Shown piece by piece: positions 19,684 to 28,871 of a stretch of 64,000 nt of DNA. Numbering within the stretch: the first letter of the stretch is position 1; every line of letters begins with the position of its first letter. Below the pieces are notes generated by a model that was not told where the DNA came from, made no database searches, and saw only the letters and a program-made list of their open reading frames with translations. Source of the DNA: Pseudomonadota bacterium (GTDB taxonomy: Bacteria > Pseudomonadota > Alphaproteobacteria > Geminicoccales > Geminicoccaceae). The stretch covers positions 310,001 through 374,000 of the forward strand of contig JAUQQO010000010.1 in assembly GCA_030549795.1 (NCBI GenBank), read 5' to 3'. A program made the translations under genes and the position numbers.

Positions 19684-20451
19684 TCAGCCGACGAAGGGCC
19701 GGATCCTCACGCCCGCCTCTTCGAGCGCACTGCGAATGGCACGCGCCATCGCCACCGCCTCGGGATTGTCGCCGTGCACGCAGATGGTGTCGATCTCAAC
19801 CGGGATCTTCTTTCCCGATTGGCTTATCACAGCCCCCTCTTCGAGCATCCGCAACACGCGTTGAGCCGCCTCGTGCGCGTCGTGCAGCACCGCGCCGGGA
19901 AGTTTGCGGGAGACCAGCATCCCGCGATCATCATAGGCGCGGTCGGCAAAGACCTCGCGCGCGACCCTGAGCCCTTTGCGCTCGCCCGCGCGCTCGAGCG
20001 CGCTTTTCGGCATCGCCACGAGCACGAGATCGCGCCCGCACAACCGCGTCGCCTCGGCCACCGCCTCGGCGAGCGCCTCGTCTTCGGCGGCCATGTTGCC
20101 GAGCGCGCCGTGCGGCTTCACGTGCGTCACGCGATGGCCGACCGCGGCTGCGATCGCCTGCAGCGCGCCGATCTGATAGACGCACGCGCGCATGATGTCC
20201 TCGGGCCGCTCGCCTAGGATCGGCCGTCGCCCGAAGCCCCAGAGGTCGAGAAAGGAGGGATGGGCACCGACCGCTACGCCGAGTTCGCGCGCTTTCGCGC
20301 AGGTGCGCCACATCACGAGCGGATCGCCGGCATGGAACCCGCAGGCGACGTTGGCCGAGCTCACGATCGCGAGCATCGCGTCGTCGTTCCCCATCGTCCA
20401 GGCACCGAAGCTCTCGCCGAGATCGCTGTTGAGGTCGACCGTGGCCTGCAT
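19684..20451 (-). CDS. pxpA: 5-oxoprolinase subunit A (LamB/YcsF family)
   Basis: A 255-residue subunit of the ATP-dependent bacterial 5-oxoprolinase PxpABC, which opens pyroglutamate to glutamate. Family blocks are DLNSDLGESFG near the start, NVACGFHAGDP (about 34-44), GAHPSF and VKPHGALGN (about 109-117). ATG 20451 has GGAGGG upstream. Unusually it is not collinear with pxpB-pxpC; it is transcribed divergently from them across a 96-base gap. That gap must hold both promoters and contains only a short inverted repeat (GAGCG/CGCTC, 20487-20500). Confidence 0.94.
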   Translation of the reverse strand: MQATVDLNSDLGESFGAWTMGNDDAMLAIVSSANVACGFHAGDPLVMWRTCAKARELGVAVGAHPSFLDLWGFGRRPILGERPEDIMRACVYQIGALQAIAAAVGHRVTHVKPHGALGNMAAEDEALAEAVAEATRLCGRDLVLVAMPKSALERAGERKGLRVAREVFADRAYDDRGMLVSRKLPGAVLHDAHEAAQRVLRMLEEGAVISQSGKKIPVEIDTICVHGDNPEAVAMARAIRSALEEAGVRIRPFVG

Positions 20452-20547
20452 CGCGCCCTCCCCGCGCACTGCCCCTTTGCAGCCTAGAGCGCTTCCGCTC
20501 GCTCGCAAGGGCGCGCAAGCTCCCCTCCGCTTGAGCCCGCACAAGCC

Positions 20548-21288
20548 ATGAGCGAGACGCCAAAAGAGCCCTTTCGGGCCCGCGTGGTGCCGGTTGGCGA
20601 CACCGCGATCCTGATCGAGCTCGGGGAGACGATCGATCCCGCCATCAATGCCGCCGTGCTCGCTCTTGATGCCCGCATCCGCGCGCTGGCGCTTGAGGGC
20701 GTGGTCGAGCTCGTGCCCACCTACCGCTCGCTCCTCGTGCACTACGATCCCGAGCGGGTCGACGGACGCGCCCTCTTGGACCGGCTCTCCGCTCTCGATT
20801 TCGACCATCCCGGCGTTCCCCCCGAAGGCCGGCTGTGGACCGTTCCGGTCTGCTACGGCGGCGAGTTCGGCATCGACCTCGAAGCCCTCGCCGCGCGCCA
20901 CGGGCTCACCACCGAAGAGGTCGTGCGCTTGCACACCGCGCCCCGTTACCGGGTCTACATGGTGGGCTTCGTTCCCGGCTTTACCTATCTCGGTGGGCTC
21001 GATCCCCGGCTGCACACGCCCCGACTGCCCGATCCGCGCCCGCGCACCCCGGCCGGTAGCGTGTCGATCGGGGGCATGCAGACCGGCATCGCCTCGATCC
21101 CCATTCCCTCGGGCTGGCATCTCATCGGCCGCACGCCGGTGCGTACCTTCGATCCCGAGCGCGATCCCCCGCTTCTTCTCGAGCCCGGTGATCTCGTCCG
21201 CTTCGTGCCCATCGATCCCGCCACCTTCCACGAGCTCGACCGCCGTGCCGCGGCCCACGACCCCTTGATCGCTCCGGAGCGACCGTGA
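20548..21288 (+). CDS. pxpB: 5-oxoprolinase subunit B (allophanate hydrolase subunit 1 family)
   Basis: A 246-residue AHS1-domain protein (KipI/PxpB family). Conserved features include the opening VVPVGDTAILIELG, the central PVCYGGEFG segment and the block VGFVPGFTYLGGL, followed by PRTPAGSVSIGG. With PxpC it forms the kinase-like half of the 5-oxoprolinase complex. In other bacteria the same pair is fused or serves urea amidolyase-type enzymes. Its stop overlaps the GTG of pxpC (GTGA). Divergent pxpA supports the 5-oxoproline assignment over allophanate. Confidence 0.93.
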   Translation: MSETPKEPFRARVVPVGDTAILIELGETIDPAINAAVLALDARIRALALEGVVELVPTYRSLLVHYDPERVDGRALLDRLSALDFDHPGVPPEGRLWTVPVCYGGEFGIDLEALAARHGLTTEEVVRLHTAPRYRVYMVGFVPGFTYLGGLDPRLHTPRLPDPRPRTPAGSVSIGGMQTGIASIPIPSGWHLIGRTPVRTFDPERDPPLLLEPGDLVRFVPIDPATFHELDRRAAAHDPLIAPERP

Positions 21289-22313
21289 CGAGCGCGTCTT
21301 TTGTGATCACGCACTGCGGTCCCTTGACCACCGTCCAGGATGCGGGGCGGTTCGGTTATCAACGCTTCGGGGTGACACCCGCAGGGCCGATGGATCCGTG
21401 GGCGTTTCGCCTTGCCAATCGCATGCTCGACAATGCGGAAGGCGAAGCGGCGCTCGAGCTGGGCCCGGGCGGCCTCGGGTTCGTGCTCGAAGGGGAGCCG
21501 GTGCGGGTCGCCTTCGCCGGCGCCGCGCGAGCCCTGCGCATCGACGGCCGCGCCTTTCCCTGGTGGTCGGCGGTCCGGCTGCACCCCGGCGCGCGGGTCG
21601 AGCTCGGGCCGAGCACCCGGGGCACCTGGTCCTATATCGCGGTGGCGGGTGGGATCGCGCTCCCGCTCGTGATGGGCAGCCGCGCCACCCACACGCTGAC
21701 CGCCCTGGGCGGGCTCGAAGGGCGCGCCCTGCGCGCCGGCGATCGCCTGCCGCTCTTCGGCGTGCCCCTCGCCGATGCCCAACCGGATACGGTGCTCGCC
21801 GAACCGCCGCGCGAGGAGCAGGCTCCTATCCGGGTGCTCCTCGGCCCCCAAGAGGCCTGGTTCACCGAAGCCGGGATCGCCACCTTCCTCAATGCCGAAT
21901 GGCGGGTCGCGGCGCGCAGCGACCGCATGGGGTACCGTCTTGAGGGTCCGGCCATCGAGCACAGCCGCTCGCCGAACATCGTCTCCGACGGCATCGTCAT
22001 GGGCGCGGTCCAAGTCCCGGGCTCAGGACAGCCCATCGTCTTGATGGCCGACCGCCAGAGCACCGGCGGCTATCCCAAGATCGCCACCGTCATCTCCGCC
22101 GACATCGGCCGTTTCGCCCAGATCCCGGCAGGTGGCGTGGTGCGCTTTCGCCGCATCGATTTCGACGCCGCGCTTTCAGCCCGCCGCGCCGCGCGCGCGG
22201 CGCTTGCGCGCGCGCTTGCAAGCCGGCGGCCGCTTGGGCGCGAGGGTCGCTTCGATCCCGAGTTCCTTCTCTCCGTCAATCTCGTGAGCGGCGTCGTCGC
22301 CGAGGAGCCGTGA
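21285..22313 (+). CDS. pxpC: 5-oxoprolinase subunit C (biotin-dependent carboxylase-like, AHS2)
   Basis: A 342-residue AHS2-domain protein (KipA/PxpC family). Typical blocks are the start THCGPLTTVQDAGR, GVTPAGPMDPWA, the middle SDRMGYRLEG and IVSDGIVMGAVQVPGSGQP, and the late RQSTGGYPKIATV. It starts at GTG 21285 inside the end of pxpB and is translationally coupled to it. The 82-base gap to the dehydrogenase gene shows no terminator, so the run may continue as one transcript. Confidence 0.93.
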   Translation: MTSASFVITHCGPLTTVQDAGRFGYQRFGVTPAGPMDPWAFRLANRMLDNAEGEAALELGPGGLGFVLEGEPVRVAFAGAARALRIDGRAFPWWSAVRLHPGARVELGPSTRGTWSYIAVAGGIALPLVMGSRATHTLTALGGLEGRALRAGDRLPLFGVPLADAQPDTVLAEPPREEQAPIRVLLGPQEAWFTEAGIATFLNAEWRVAARSDRMGYRLEGPAIEHSRSPNIVSDGIVMGAVQVPGSGQPIVLMADRQSTGGYPKIATVISADIGRFAQIPAGGVVRFRRIDFDAALSARRAARAALARALASRRPLGREGRFDPEFLLSVNLVSGVVAEEP

Positions 22314-22395
22314 GAACCGAAACGCCCACGCGCTTGCGTCTTGTCGAAGCGGCGCGCGGCGGGCAAAGCTCGCGCGCCGCGGGCGGAGGGAGGTG

Positions 22396-23325
22396 ATGAG
22401 GGTCGTCCTGCAGACCAGCTGGAACACGGCCGCAGCCTGGCGCGCCGAGCTCCTCCGCCAAGCCCCCGACATCGATTTGCGCCTGTGGCCCGAGATCGGC
22501 GATCCGGCGCAAGTCGATGTCGTGCTGTGCTGGCAACCACCCCCCGACCTCTTCGCCGGCATGCGCAAGCTGCGCCTGATCCAAGTCCTCGGCGCCGGTG
22601 TCGATGGTCTTCTGCGCCAGGTCCCGAGCCTGCCACCGGTGCCGATCGCGCGCCTCGTCGATCCCGTCATGGCGCAGCGGATGGCGGAATATTGCCTTTA
22701 CGCCACCTTGCGGTTCCACCGTCAGTTCGACCTTTACGAGCGCCAGCTCGCCCAGGCGCGCTGGCAGCGCCACCAACATCTCGACCCGCCCGAAGTGGGT
22801 GTGGGCGTGATGGGTCTGGGGGCGATCGGCGGCACGGTGGTGCGGCTTTTGCGCCAGCTCGGCTACAATGTCGCGGCTTGGACGCGCAGCCCGCATCCCG
22901 AGGCCGACGTGCCGGTGTTCGTCGGCAATGAGGGCCTGCCCGCCTTTCTCGCGCGCACCCGCATCCTCATCTGTGTGCTGCCGCTCACCCCGGAGACCAC
23001 GGGGATTCTCGACCGTCGTCTGTTCGAGCAACTGCCGCGCGGCAGTTACCTCGTGAACGTCGCCCGCGGCGAGCATCTCGTGGTGCCGCACTTGCTCGCG
23101 GCGCTCGAGACCGGGCGGCTTGAGGGGGCGATGTTGGACGTCTTCGCCCACGAGCCCTTACCCAAGAGCTCGCCGCTTTGGCGCCATCCCAAGATTTTCG
23201 TCACACCGCACACGGCCGGCATCACCAACCCGCGCACCGCGAGTGCGGTGATCGTCGAACAGCTGCGCCGGCTCGAGCGCGGCGAGCCGCCCCTTTACCT
23301 CGTCGATCCCGCGCGCGGCTATTGA
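22396..23325 (+). CDS. D-2-hydroxyacid dehydrogenase (GhrA-like)
   Basis: A 309-residue NAD(P)-dependent dehydrogenase of the glyoxylate/hydroxypyruvate reductase A type. The Rossmann motif is GVMGLGAIGG, the catalytic Arg is in VNVARGEHLV, a Glu lies in the HEPLP region and the catalytic His is in VTPHTAG. Family members reduce glyoxylate, hydroxypyruvate or other short 2-oxoacids. ATG 22396 is preferred over GTG 22393, with GGAGG six bases upstream. Its place between 5-oxoprolinase genes and an ABC importer suggests it handles a 2-oxoacid made in the same pathway (inference). Confidence 0.88.
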   Translation: MRVVLQTSWNTAAAWRAELLRQAPDIDLRLWPEIGDPAQVDVVLCWQPPPDLFAGMRKLRLIQVLGAGVDGLLRQVPSLPPVPIARLVDPVMAQRMAEYCLYATLRFHRQFDLYERQLAQARWQRHQHLDPPEVGVGVMGLGAIGGTVVRLLRQLGYNVAAWTRSPHPEADVPVFVGNEGLPAFLARTRILICVLPLTPETTGILDRRLFEQLPRGSYLVNVARGEHLVVPHLLAALETGRLEGAMLDVFAHEPLPKSSPLWRHPKIFVTPHTAGITNPRTASAVIVEQLRRLERGEPPLYLVDPARGY

Positions 23326-23337
23326 GGAGGAGCGAAC

Positions 23338-24168
23338 GTGCGAGGGGAGGCGCACCAGGCCGCCGTTCGCCTCGAAGGCGTGTCGATCACCTATCGCTTT
23401 CCCGACGGTCGGCGTTACCCGGCCGTGGCACCGACCGATCTCGCGATCGCACCCGGGGAGTTCGTCGCGCTCGTGGGCCCGACCGGCTGCGGCAAGTCCA
23501 CGCTTTTAAATGTCGTCGCCGGGCTTGTAACTCCCACCACTGGTCGCGTTCTCGTCGACGGCACACCTCTTTTGGGAATCAACACCCGCGCCGGCTATCT
23601 CTTCCAACAAGAAGCGCTCTTTCCGTGGAAGACGGCGCTCGCCAACGTCGCCGTTGGGCTCGAGGTCAAAGGCGTACCGCGTGCACAGGCGCAAGAGCGC
23701 GCCCGCCAGTGGCTCGCGCGGGTGGGACTTGCCGGCTTCGCCGACCGCTTCCCCCACGAGCTCTCGGGTGGGCAGAAAAAACGCGTCGGGCTCGCGCAAG
23801 TGCTGGCCCGCGAGCCCGCCATTCTGCTCATGGACGAACCCTTCGGGCCGCTCGACGCCCAGACCCGGGCGATCATGGGCGATCTCTTGCTCGAACTGTG
23901 GAGCGCCGAAAAAAAGGCGGTTCTCTTCGTCACCCACGATCTCGAAGAAGCGATCGCCCTGGCCGATCGCGTGCTCATCATGTCGGCCGGGCCAGAAGCG
24001 CGCATCATCGGTGACCATCCGGTTCCTATTCCGCGGCCGCGCGATACCCACGAGGTGCGCTTGACCTCGACCTTTGTCGAGATCCACCGCACCCTTTGGC
24101 ACCAGCTGCGCAGCGAAGTCCTCAAAGGTTATGCGCGCAGCGAAGGAAAGGAGGAGCCGGTGTCTTGA
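23338..24168 (+). CDS. ABC transporter ATP-binding protein (SsuB/TauB type)
   Basis: A 276-residue ATPase of the nitrate/sulfonate/taurine importer class. Walker A is GPTGCGKST, the Q-loop is LFQQEALFPW, the signature LSGGQKKRV, Walker B ILLMDEPFGPLDA and the H-loop VTHDLEEA. The FPW after the Q-loop is typical of SsuB/TauB/ThiZ-like ATPases. It begins at GTG 23338, 12 bases after the dehydrogenase, with a GGAGGAG ribosome site. Its stop overlaps the permease start. Drives import with the next two gene products. Confidence 0.94.
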   Translation: MRGEAHQAAVRLEGVSITYRFPDGRRYPAVAPTDLAIAPGEFVALVGPTGCGKSTLLNVVAGLVTPTTGRVLVDGTPLLGINTRAGYLFQQEALFPWKTALANVAVGLEVKGVPRAQAQERARQWLARVGLAGFADRFPHELSGGQKKRVGLAQVLAREPAILLMDEPFGPLDAQTRAIMGDLLLELWSAEKKAVLFVTHDLEEAIALADRVLIMSAGPEARIIGDHPVPIPRPRDTHEVRLTSTFVEIHRTLWHQLRSEVLKGYARSEGKEEPVS

Positions 24169-24947
24169 GAGCGCGCGCCATCCTCCTCTTCTGGCAGATC
24201 GCGGTGTTGGTTCTCTTCCTGGCCTTGTGGCATTTCGGCACCGCGATCGGTTGGCTCGATCCCTTCTTCTTCTCGCGCCCGCTCGATGTCTTGGAACGCA
24301 CCTGGCGGGATTTCGCTTCGGGGGTGATCTGGCGTCATCTGTGGATCACGCTCCTCGAAACCATCTTGGCGTTCGTCATCGGCTCGGTGGGTGGCGTGGT
24401 CGCCGGTTTTTGGCTTGCCCGCCGCGAACTGCTCTCGGCGATCCTCCAGCCCTATTTGAAAGCCATCAACGCCATGCCGCGGGTCGTCTTGGCCCCCATC
24501 TTCGCGCTTTGGTTCGGCCTCGGCATCTGGTCCAAGGTTGCGCTTGGAGTAACCCTCGTCTTTTTCATCGTCTTCTTCGCCGTCTATCAGGGAGTGCGGG
24601 AGGTGAACCCGGTGCTCGTCGCCAATGCCCGCATGCTCGGGATGAACGAGCGACAGATGTTGCGCCACCTTTATCTCCCCGCCGCGCTTTCCTGGATGTT
24701 CGCGAGCCTGCACGCAGCCGTCGGCTTCGCCCTCGTCGGTGCAGTGGTCGGCGAATATCTCGGCTCGGCCGCCGGCCTCGGCTATCGCATCCAGCAAGCC
24801 GAGGGCAGCTTCGATGTCACCGGCGTGTTCTCCGGCATGCTCGTACTCGCCATCTTCGTGCTCGTGATCGATGCGATCGTGAGCATCATCGAGCGCCGCC
24901 TGTTGGTTTGGCGGCCCAAGGCCGCGCTCACGGGAACGGAGGGCTGA
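24165..24947 (+). CDS. ABC transporter permease (SsuC/TauC type)
   Basis: A 260-residue BPD-type inner membrane permease with about six hydrophobic segments (near 5-25, 60-85, 95-125, 140-160, 185-205, 220-245). The coupling EAA loop is represented by NARMLGMNERQMLRHLYLP. TTG 24165 is read as start because it overlaps the ATPase stop (TTGA) and has GGAGGAG about nine bases upstream. It pairs with the flanking ATPase and binding protein. Confidence 0.92.
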   Translation: MRARAILLFWQIAVLVLFLALWHFGTAIGWLDPFFFSRPLDVLERTWRDFASGVIWRHLWITLLETILAFVIGSVGGVVAGFWLARRELLSAILQPYLKAINAMPRVVLAPIFALWFGLGIWSKVALGVTLVFFIVFFAVYQGVREVNPVLVANARMLGMNERQMLRHLYLPAALSWMFASLHAAVGFALVGAVVGEYLGSAAGLGYRIQQAEGSFDVTGVFSGMLVLAIFVLVIDAIVSIIERRLLVWRPKAALTGTEG

Positions 24948-25020
24948 AACGGCGCGCTCGAGGCTTGTCGGCGCAGGCCACAGCCGCCAAGCTCGCGACA
25001 GAAAACGGGGAGGATCACGA

Positions 25021-26046
25021 ATGCGGCGACGGACGGTTCTCGCACACGGATTGGCGGCAGCGGCGCTTCTTTTGCCCGGTCCCGCCCCCCTTGCCGCCGG
25101 TTCGCTCGAGAAGAGCAAGATCGTTTTGGGCGTGGGCGGCAAGCCGCTCCTCTATTACCTCCCGCTCACCATCGCCGAGCGCAAGGGCTTCTTCAAGGAA
25201 CAGGGGCTGGAGGTCGAGATCAACGACTTCGGTGGTGGGGCCAAGTCGCTGCAGGCTCTGGTCGGCGGCTCGGTCGATGTGGTCACCGGCGCCTACGAAC
25301 ACACCATCCGCATGCAAGCCAAAGGCCAAGACATCCGTGCCGTGATCGAGCTCGGCCGTTTCCCGGGTATCGTACTCGCCGTCCGCAAGAGCCTCGCGGA
25401 CAAAGTCAAATCACCCAAAGACCTCAAGGGCATGAAGATCGGTGTGACGGCTCCGGGCAGCTCGACCAACTTCTTCGTCAACTATCTCTTGGCCAAGGAG
25501 GGCGTCGCGCCGGAAGAAGTCGCGTTCATCGGTGTCGGCGCTGGCCCGACAGCCGTCGCGGCGATGAAGAAGGGCGAAATCGACGCGATCGCCAATCTCG
25601 ACCCCGTGATTGCCAAGCTCGAACAGGACGGCGATGTGTTCGTGCTCGCCGACAGCCGCACCGAAGAGGGCACCAAAGCCATCTTCGGCGGCTCCAATCC
25701 CGCAGCCGTCTTGTACACGAAGGCAGAATTCATCCAGAACAATCCGAATACGGTGCAAGCGCTCGTCAATGCCTTCCTCGCCGCGCTGCGCTGGATCGAA
25801 AAAGCGACGCCCGAGGAGATCGCACAAGCCGTGCCCGAGGAATACTATCTTGGAGATAGACAGATCTACCTTGCTTCTGTTGCCAAATCCAAACCCATGT
25901 ACTCGCGCACCGGTCTCATCCCGCCGGAGGGCATGCGCAACGCGCTTGAGATGCTCAGCCGTTTCGACAAAGAGCTCGCCAACGCGAAAATCGATCTCTC
26001 CAAGACCTTCGATGGGCGCTTCGTCGAGCGTGCCAACAAGAGCTGA
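25021..26046 (+). CDS. Periplasmic substrate-binding protein (NMT1/SsuA family)
   Basis: A 341-residue precursor with a Sec signal peptide: RRR, a hydrophobic core (LAAAALLLPG) and probable cleavage after the Ala-rich stretch near 24-26. The mature part is an NMT1/THI5-like or SsuA-like type II binding protein (AERKGFFKEQGLEVEI, GAKSLQALVGGSVDV, APGSSTNFFVNYLLAK). Ligands of this family range from sulfonates and taurine to pyrimidine precursors and aromatic acids, so the substrate cannot be read out. Flanking 5-oxoprolinase and amidohydrolase genes suggest a nitrogen-containing organic acid or cyclic amide (inference). Confidence 0.92.
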   Translation: MRRRTVLAHGLAAAALLLPGPAPLAAGSLEKSKIVLGVGGKPLLYYLPLTIAERKGFFKEQGLEVEINDFGGGAKSLQALVGGSVDVVTGAYEHTIRMQAKGQDIRAVIELGRFPGIVLAVRKSLADKVKSPKDLKGMKIGVTAPGSSTNFFVNYLLAKEGVAPEEVAFIGVGAGPTAVAAMKKGEIDAIANLDPVIAKLEQDGDVFVLADSRTEEGTKAIFGGSNPAAVLYTKAEFIQNNPNTVQALVNAFLAALRWIEKATPEEIAQAVPEEYYLGDRQIYLASVAKSKPMYSRTGLIPPEGMRNALEMLSRFDKELANAKIDLSKTFDGRFVERANKS

Positions 26047-26106
26047 GGTCGGCTTTTCGCGCTCTCACCGCGCAGGCGGGTCGTAACGCGCGGCAAGGAA
26101 CCCGGG

Positions 26107-27267
26107 TTGATCACCATGCGATCCTTCGATCTCGTCTTGCGCGGCGGGCGCATCCTCGATCCCGGTACCGGGCGGGACGAGATCGCCGATATCGCCTTTT
26201 CCGACGGCAAAGTTGCGGCAATCGGCCCGGATGCAGCAGCTGGAGTGGCAGCGGTCGAACGACGGGTGGAGGGGTGCATCGTCACTCCCGGTCTCATCGA
26301 TTTCCACGCTCACCTCTATTGGGGCGGCACGTCGCTCGGGGTGGACGCGGATCGGATCGCGCCCCGCTCGGGCACAACCACTTGGGTGGATGCCGGCTCC
26401 GCCGGTCCCGGCAATTTCCTCGGGTTCCGCAAGCACGTCATCGAACGATCGCACACCCGCATCCTCGCCTTCCTGCACGTCTCCTTCGCCGGCATCTTCG
26501 CCTTCTCGAGCGAGGTGATGGTCGGGGAATCCTCCGATCTTCGCCTGCTTTCACCGGAAGCCTGCGCGCGAGTCGCGCGCGAGCACGCGGATCTGATCAA
26601 GGGGATCAAGGTACGCATCGGTGCCGTCGCCTCCGGCACCAATGGCCTCGCGCCGCTTTATCTCGCGCTCGAGGCGGCCGACCGCGCCGGCCTTCCGCTC
26701 ATGTGCCACATCGACCGGCCGCCGCCGCGTTACGTCGACGTGCTCGCGCTCTTGCGGCCCGGCGACATCCTCACGCACTGCTTCAAACCCTTCCCCAACG
26801 CGCCGTGCTGGTCCGATGGCCGCATCCGCGAGGAAGTCCTCAAGGCGCGCGAACGCGGCGTGCTCTTCGACATCGCCCACGGTAAGGGCTCGTTCGCCTT
26901 TTCGACCGCGCGCGCCATGCTGGCAGCCGGCTTCTGGCCGGATGTGATCAGCTCGGATGTGCACGCGCTGTGCGTCGACGGTCCGGCCTACGACAATCTC
27001 GAGACGATGTCGAAACTCCTGTGTCTTGGCATGCCGCTTGCCGCGGTGATCCGCGCCGCCACCGCCACCCCCGCGCGCCTGCTCGGGCGGCCGGACCTCG
27101 CCGATCTCGCGCCGGGCTCGACCGGCGATGCCACCGTGCTGCGCTTGGTCGAGGGCGAGCACATCTTCGAAGACGTGCTCGGTGAGAAGCTTATCGGCGA
27201 TCGCCGCCTTGTTGTTGACAGCATCGTTTTGGGCGGCCGGCTTTGGCACGTGGCCGAGCCGGCTTGA
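26107..27267 (+). CDS. Amidohydrolase/deacetylase-family metallohydrolase
   Basis: A 386-residue amidohydrolase-superfamily enzyme of the EF_0837/AHA_3915-like group. The first metal motif is DFHAHLY. A lysine in GIKVRIGA is a plausible carbamylated bridge, with further ligands in LMCHIDRPP, THCFKP and SSDVHALC (catalytic Asp). TTG 26107 is favoured because AAGGA lies seven bases upstream; ATG 26116 would lose three residues. It is the last gene of the plus-strand run. Relatives include dihydroorotase-like, N-acyl-amino-acid and selenocysteine-locus proteins; the substrate is unknown. Confidence 0.87.
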   Translation: MITMRSFDLVLRGGRILDPGTGRDEIADIAFSDGKVAAIGPDAAAGVAAVERRVEGCIVTPGLIDFHAHLYWGGTSLGVDADRIAPRSGTTTWVDAGSAGPGNFLGFRKHVIERSHTRILAFLHVSFAGIFAFSSEVMVGESSDLRLLSPEACARVAREHADLIKGIKVRIGAVASGTNGLAPLYLALEAADRAGLPLMCHIDRPPPRYVDVLALLRPGDILTHCFKPFPNAPCWSDGRIREEVLKARERGVLFDIAHGKGSFAFSTARAMLAAGFWPDVISSDVHALCVDGPAYDNLETMSKLLCLGMPLAAVIRAATATPARLLGRPDLADLAPGSTGDATVLRLVEGEHIFEDVLGEKLIGDRRLVVDSIVLGGRLWHVAEPA

Positions 27268-27278
27268 GCGCAACCGCG

Positions 27279-28676
27279 TTATTGCGGCGCGGCTTTCGCA
27301 GGCGGAGAGGGAGGTTCGATCGAGACGCCGAACAAGCGCTCGCGCGCGCTCCGATAGTTCCGCTCGACGTCGTAGCGTTCGACCTTGAGGCCGAGATCCT
27401 CGACCGTGAGCTGGCCAATCGCTGCTTTTAATTGAAAGGCGGCGAGGATTTCGTCGCGCTCGGCGCGCACGAGATTGACGCGCGCGGTAAAGAGCTCTTG
27501 CTCGGCGTCCAAGACGTCGAGAACGGTGCGCGCGCCGACCAGGTTCTCTTCCTGTACGCCTTGCAGCGCGATGTCGCTCGCGCGCACCTCGGCGCGGAAG
27601 GCTTGGATGGCGGCGGTCGCCGCGAGCAGGCGATCCCAGGCGGTCGCGACGGTCTGCTGCACACTGCGCTGGGCGGCCTCGAGATCGTTGCGCCGCTGCT
27701 CCACCGTCTGCCGGGCGGCCCGCACCCGCGCATGTTCGGCCCCGCCCTGGTAGAGCGGAATGGTCACGCTCACCCCGATCGAGGCCTGGCGCGACCAGCT
27801 CAGCGTCGCCTGCGGCTCCCAAGCGCGCTCGGCGCGCAAGAGAAGATCGACGCTCGGCAACAGCGCCGCCAAAGAGACGTCGACGTCGTCGCGCGCGGCG
27901 GCAAGAGCGAAGGTGGCGGCGATGAGCTGGGGGTTCTTCTCAGCGAGCTTGCGCGCTTCGGCAAGCGAGCGCGGTAGCCCCGGGGGCCGCACCGGTTTGG
28001 CCAACCGTCCCGGCTCTTTTCCGACCACCCGCTGGTAAAAGGCCACCGAGGCGGCGAGATTGGCCTTGGCCGCCTCCACATCCGCGCGCGCGCGCGACAG
28101 CCGAGCCTCGGCTTGCGCGACGTCGGTGCGCGCCACCTCCCCCACCTGGAAGCGGTCGCGCGTCGCTTGCAATTGCCGGCGTAGCCGCTGTTCGTTGTTG
28201 AGCGCGAGATCGAGCACGGCACGGTCGCGCCAGACCGCGGTATAGGCATCGACCCCATCAAGGAACAGGCGCTGCTCGAGCGCGGCGAGATTGGCGCGCT
28301 CGGCGCGCACGAGATTTTCGGCGCGGTTGGTCGCAGCCGTTGTGGCTCCGCCGGCGTAGAGGTTCTGCCGCAACGTCGCGGCGATGGAGCGCGTCGCGCG
28401 GTCGAGGTCTTGGTCCACCCCACTACCCGCGAACCGGCTTTGCCCCGCGACCCCTTGCACGCCGCCGTCGAGAGTGATCGTCGGCCGCCAGCCGCTCAAC
28501 GCTTGCGGCACGAGCTCGTCGGTGGCGCGCAGCCGCGCCCGCGCCGCAGCCAGCTCCGGATTGTTGGCGTAGATCTCGACGAGCGCTTCCTCGAGCGTCT
28601 CAGCCGCCGCCGGTGCCGCACAGAGGAGAAGAGCCGCGGCGATCAGTGCACCCAGGCTCGTCCGCACGGTACGCAA
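27279..28676 (-). CDS. tolC: TolC-family outer membrane efflux/secretion protein
   Basis: A 465-residue TolC-type channel. The signal peptide (ALIAAALLLCAAPAAA) is cleaved before ETLEEAL. Two OEP repeats follow: the first has YANNPELAAARARLRATDE and long coiled-coil helices, the second has SVTIPLYQGGAEHARVRAA and ENLVGARTVLDVLDAEQEL. The asymmetric ending (QLTVEDLGL) is typical of alphaproteobacterial type I secretion or RND partners. Start read at TTG 28676 with GGAGGAGGG upstream. It is convergent with the amidohydrolase gene (11-base gap). It may serve the RND pump encoded 6 kb away, but that is only a possibility. Confidence 0.92.
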   Translation of the reverse strand: MRTVRTSLGALIAAALLLCAAPAAAETLEEALVEIYANNPELAAARARLRATDELVPQALSGWRPTITLDGGVQGVAGQSRFAGSGVDQDLDRATRSIAATLRQNLYAGGATTAATNRAENLVRAERANLAALEQRLFLDGVDAYTAVWRDRAVLDLALNNEQRLRRQLQATRDRFQVGEVARTDVAQAEARLSRARADVEAAKANLAASVAFYQRVVGKEPGRLAKPVRPPGLPRSLAEARKLAEKNPQLIAATFALAAARDDVDVSLAALLPSVDLLLRAERAWEPQATLSWSRQASIGVSVTIPLYQGGAEHARVRAARQTVEQRRNDLEAAQRSVQQTVATAWDRLLAATAAIQAFRAEVRASDIALQGVQEENLVGARTVLDVLDAEQELFTARVNLVRAERDEILAAFQLKAAIGQLTVEDLGLKVERYDVERNYRSARERLFGVSIEPPSPPAKAAPQ

Positions 28677-28871
28677 GCACCCTCCTCCCTTCCTCAAGCG
28701 AAGTCCCCGGCTGCACCGAGGCACGGGGGGCGGCCCCTATTCGGCACCTGCTTGAAGCCTAATGTCGGCGCGCCGCCTCGGGCAAGGCAGACCAACCGAG
28801 AAGCGCCGTCACGGTATGCCCGCAACAGCGGGCCGTGGGGCGGACGACACAGGTGCCGATGCGCGTTTTTT

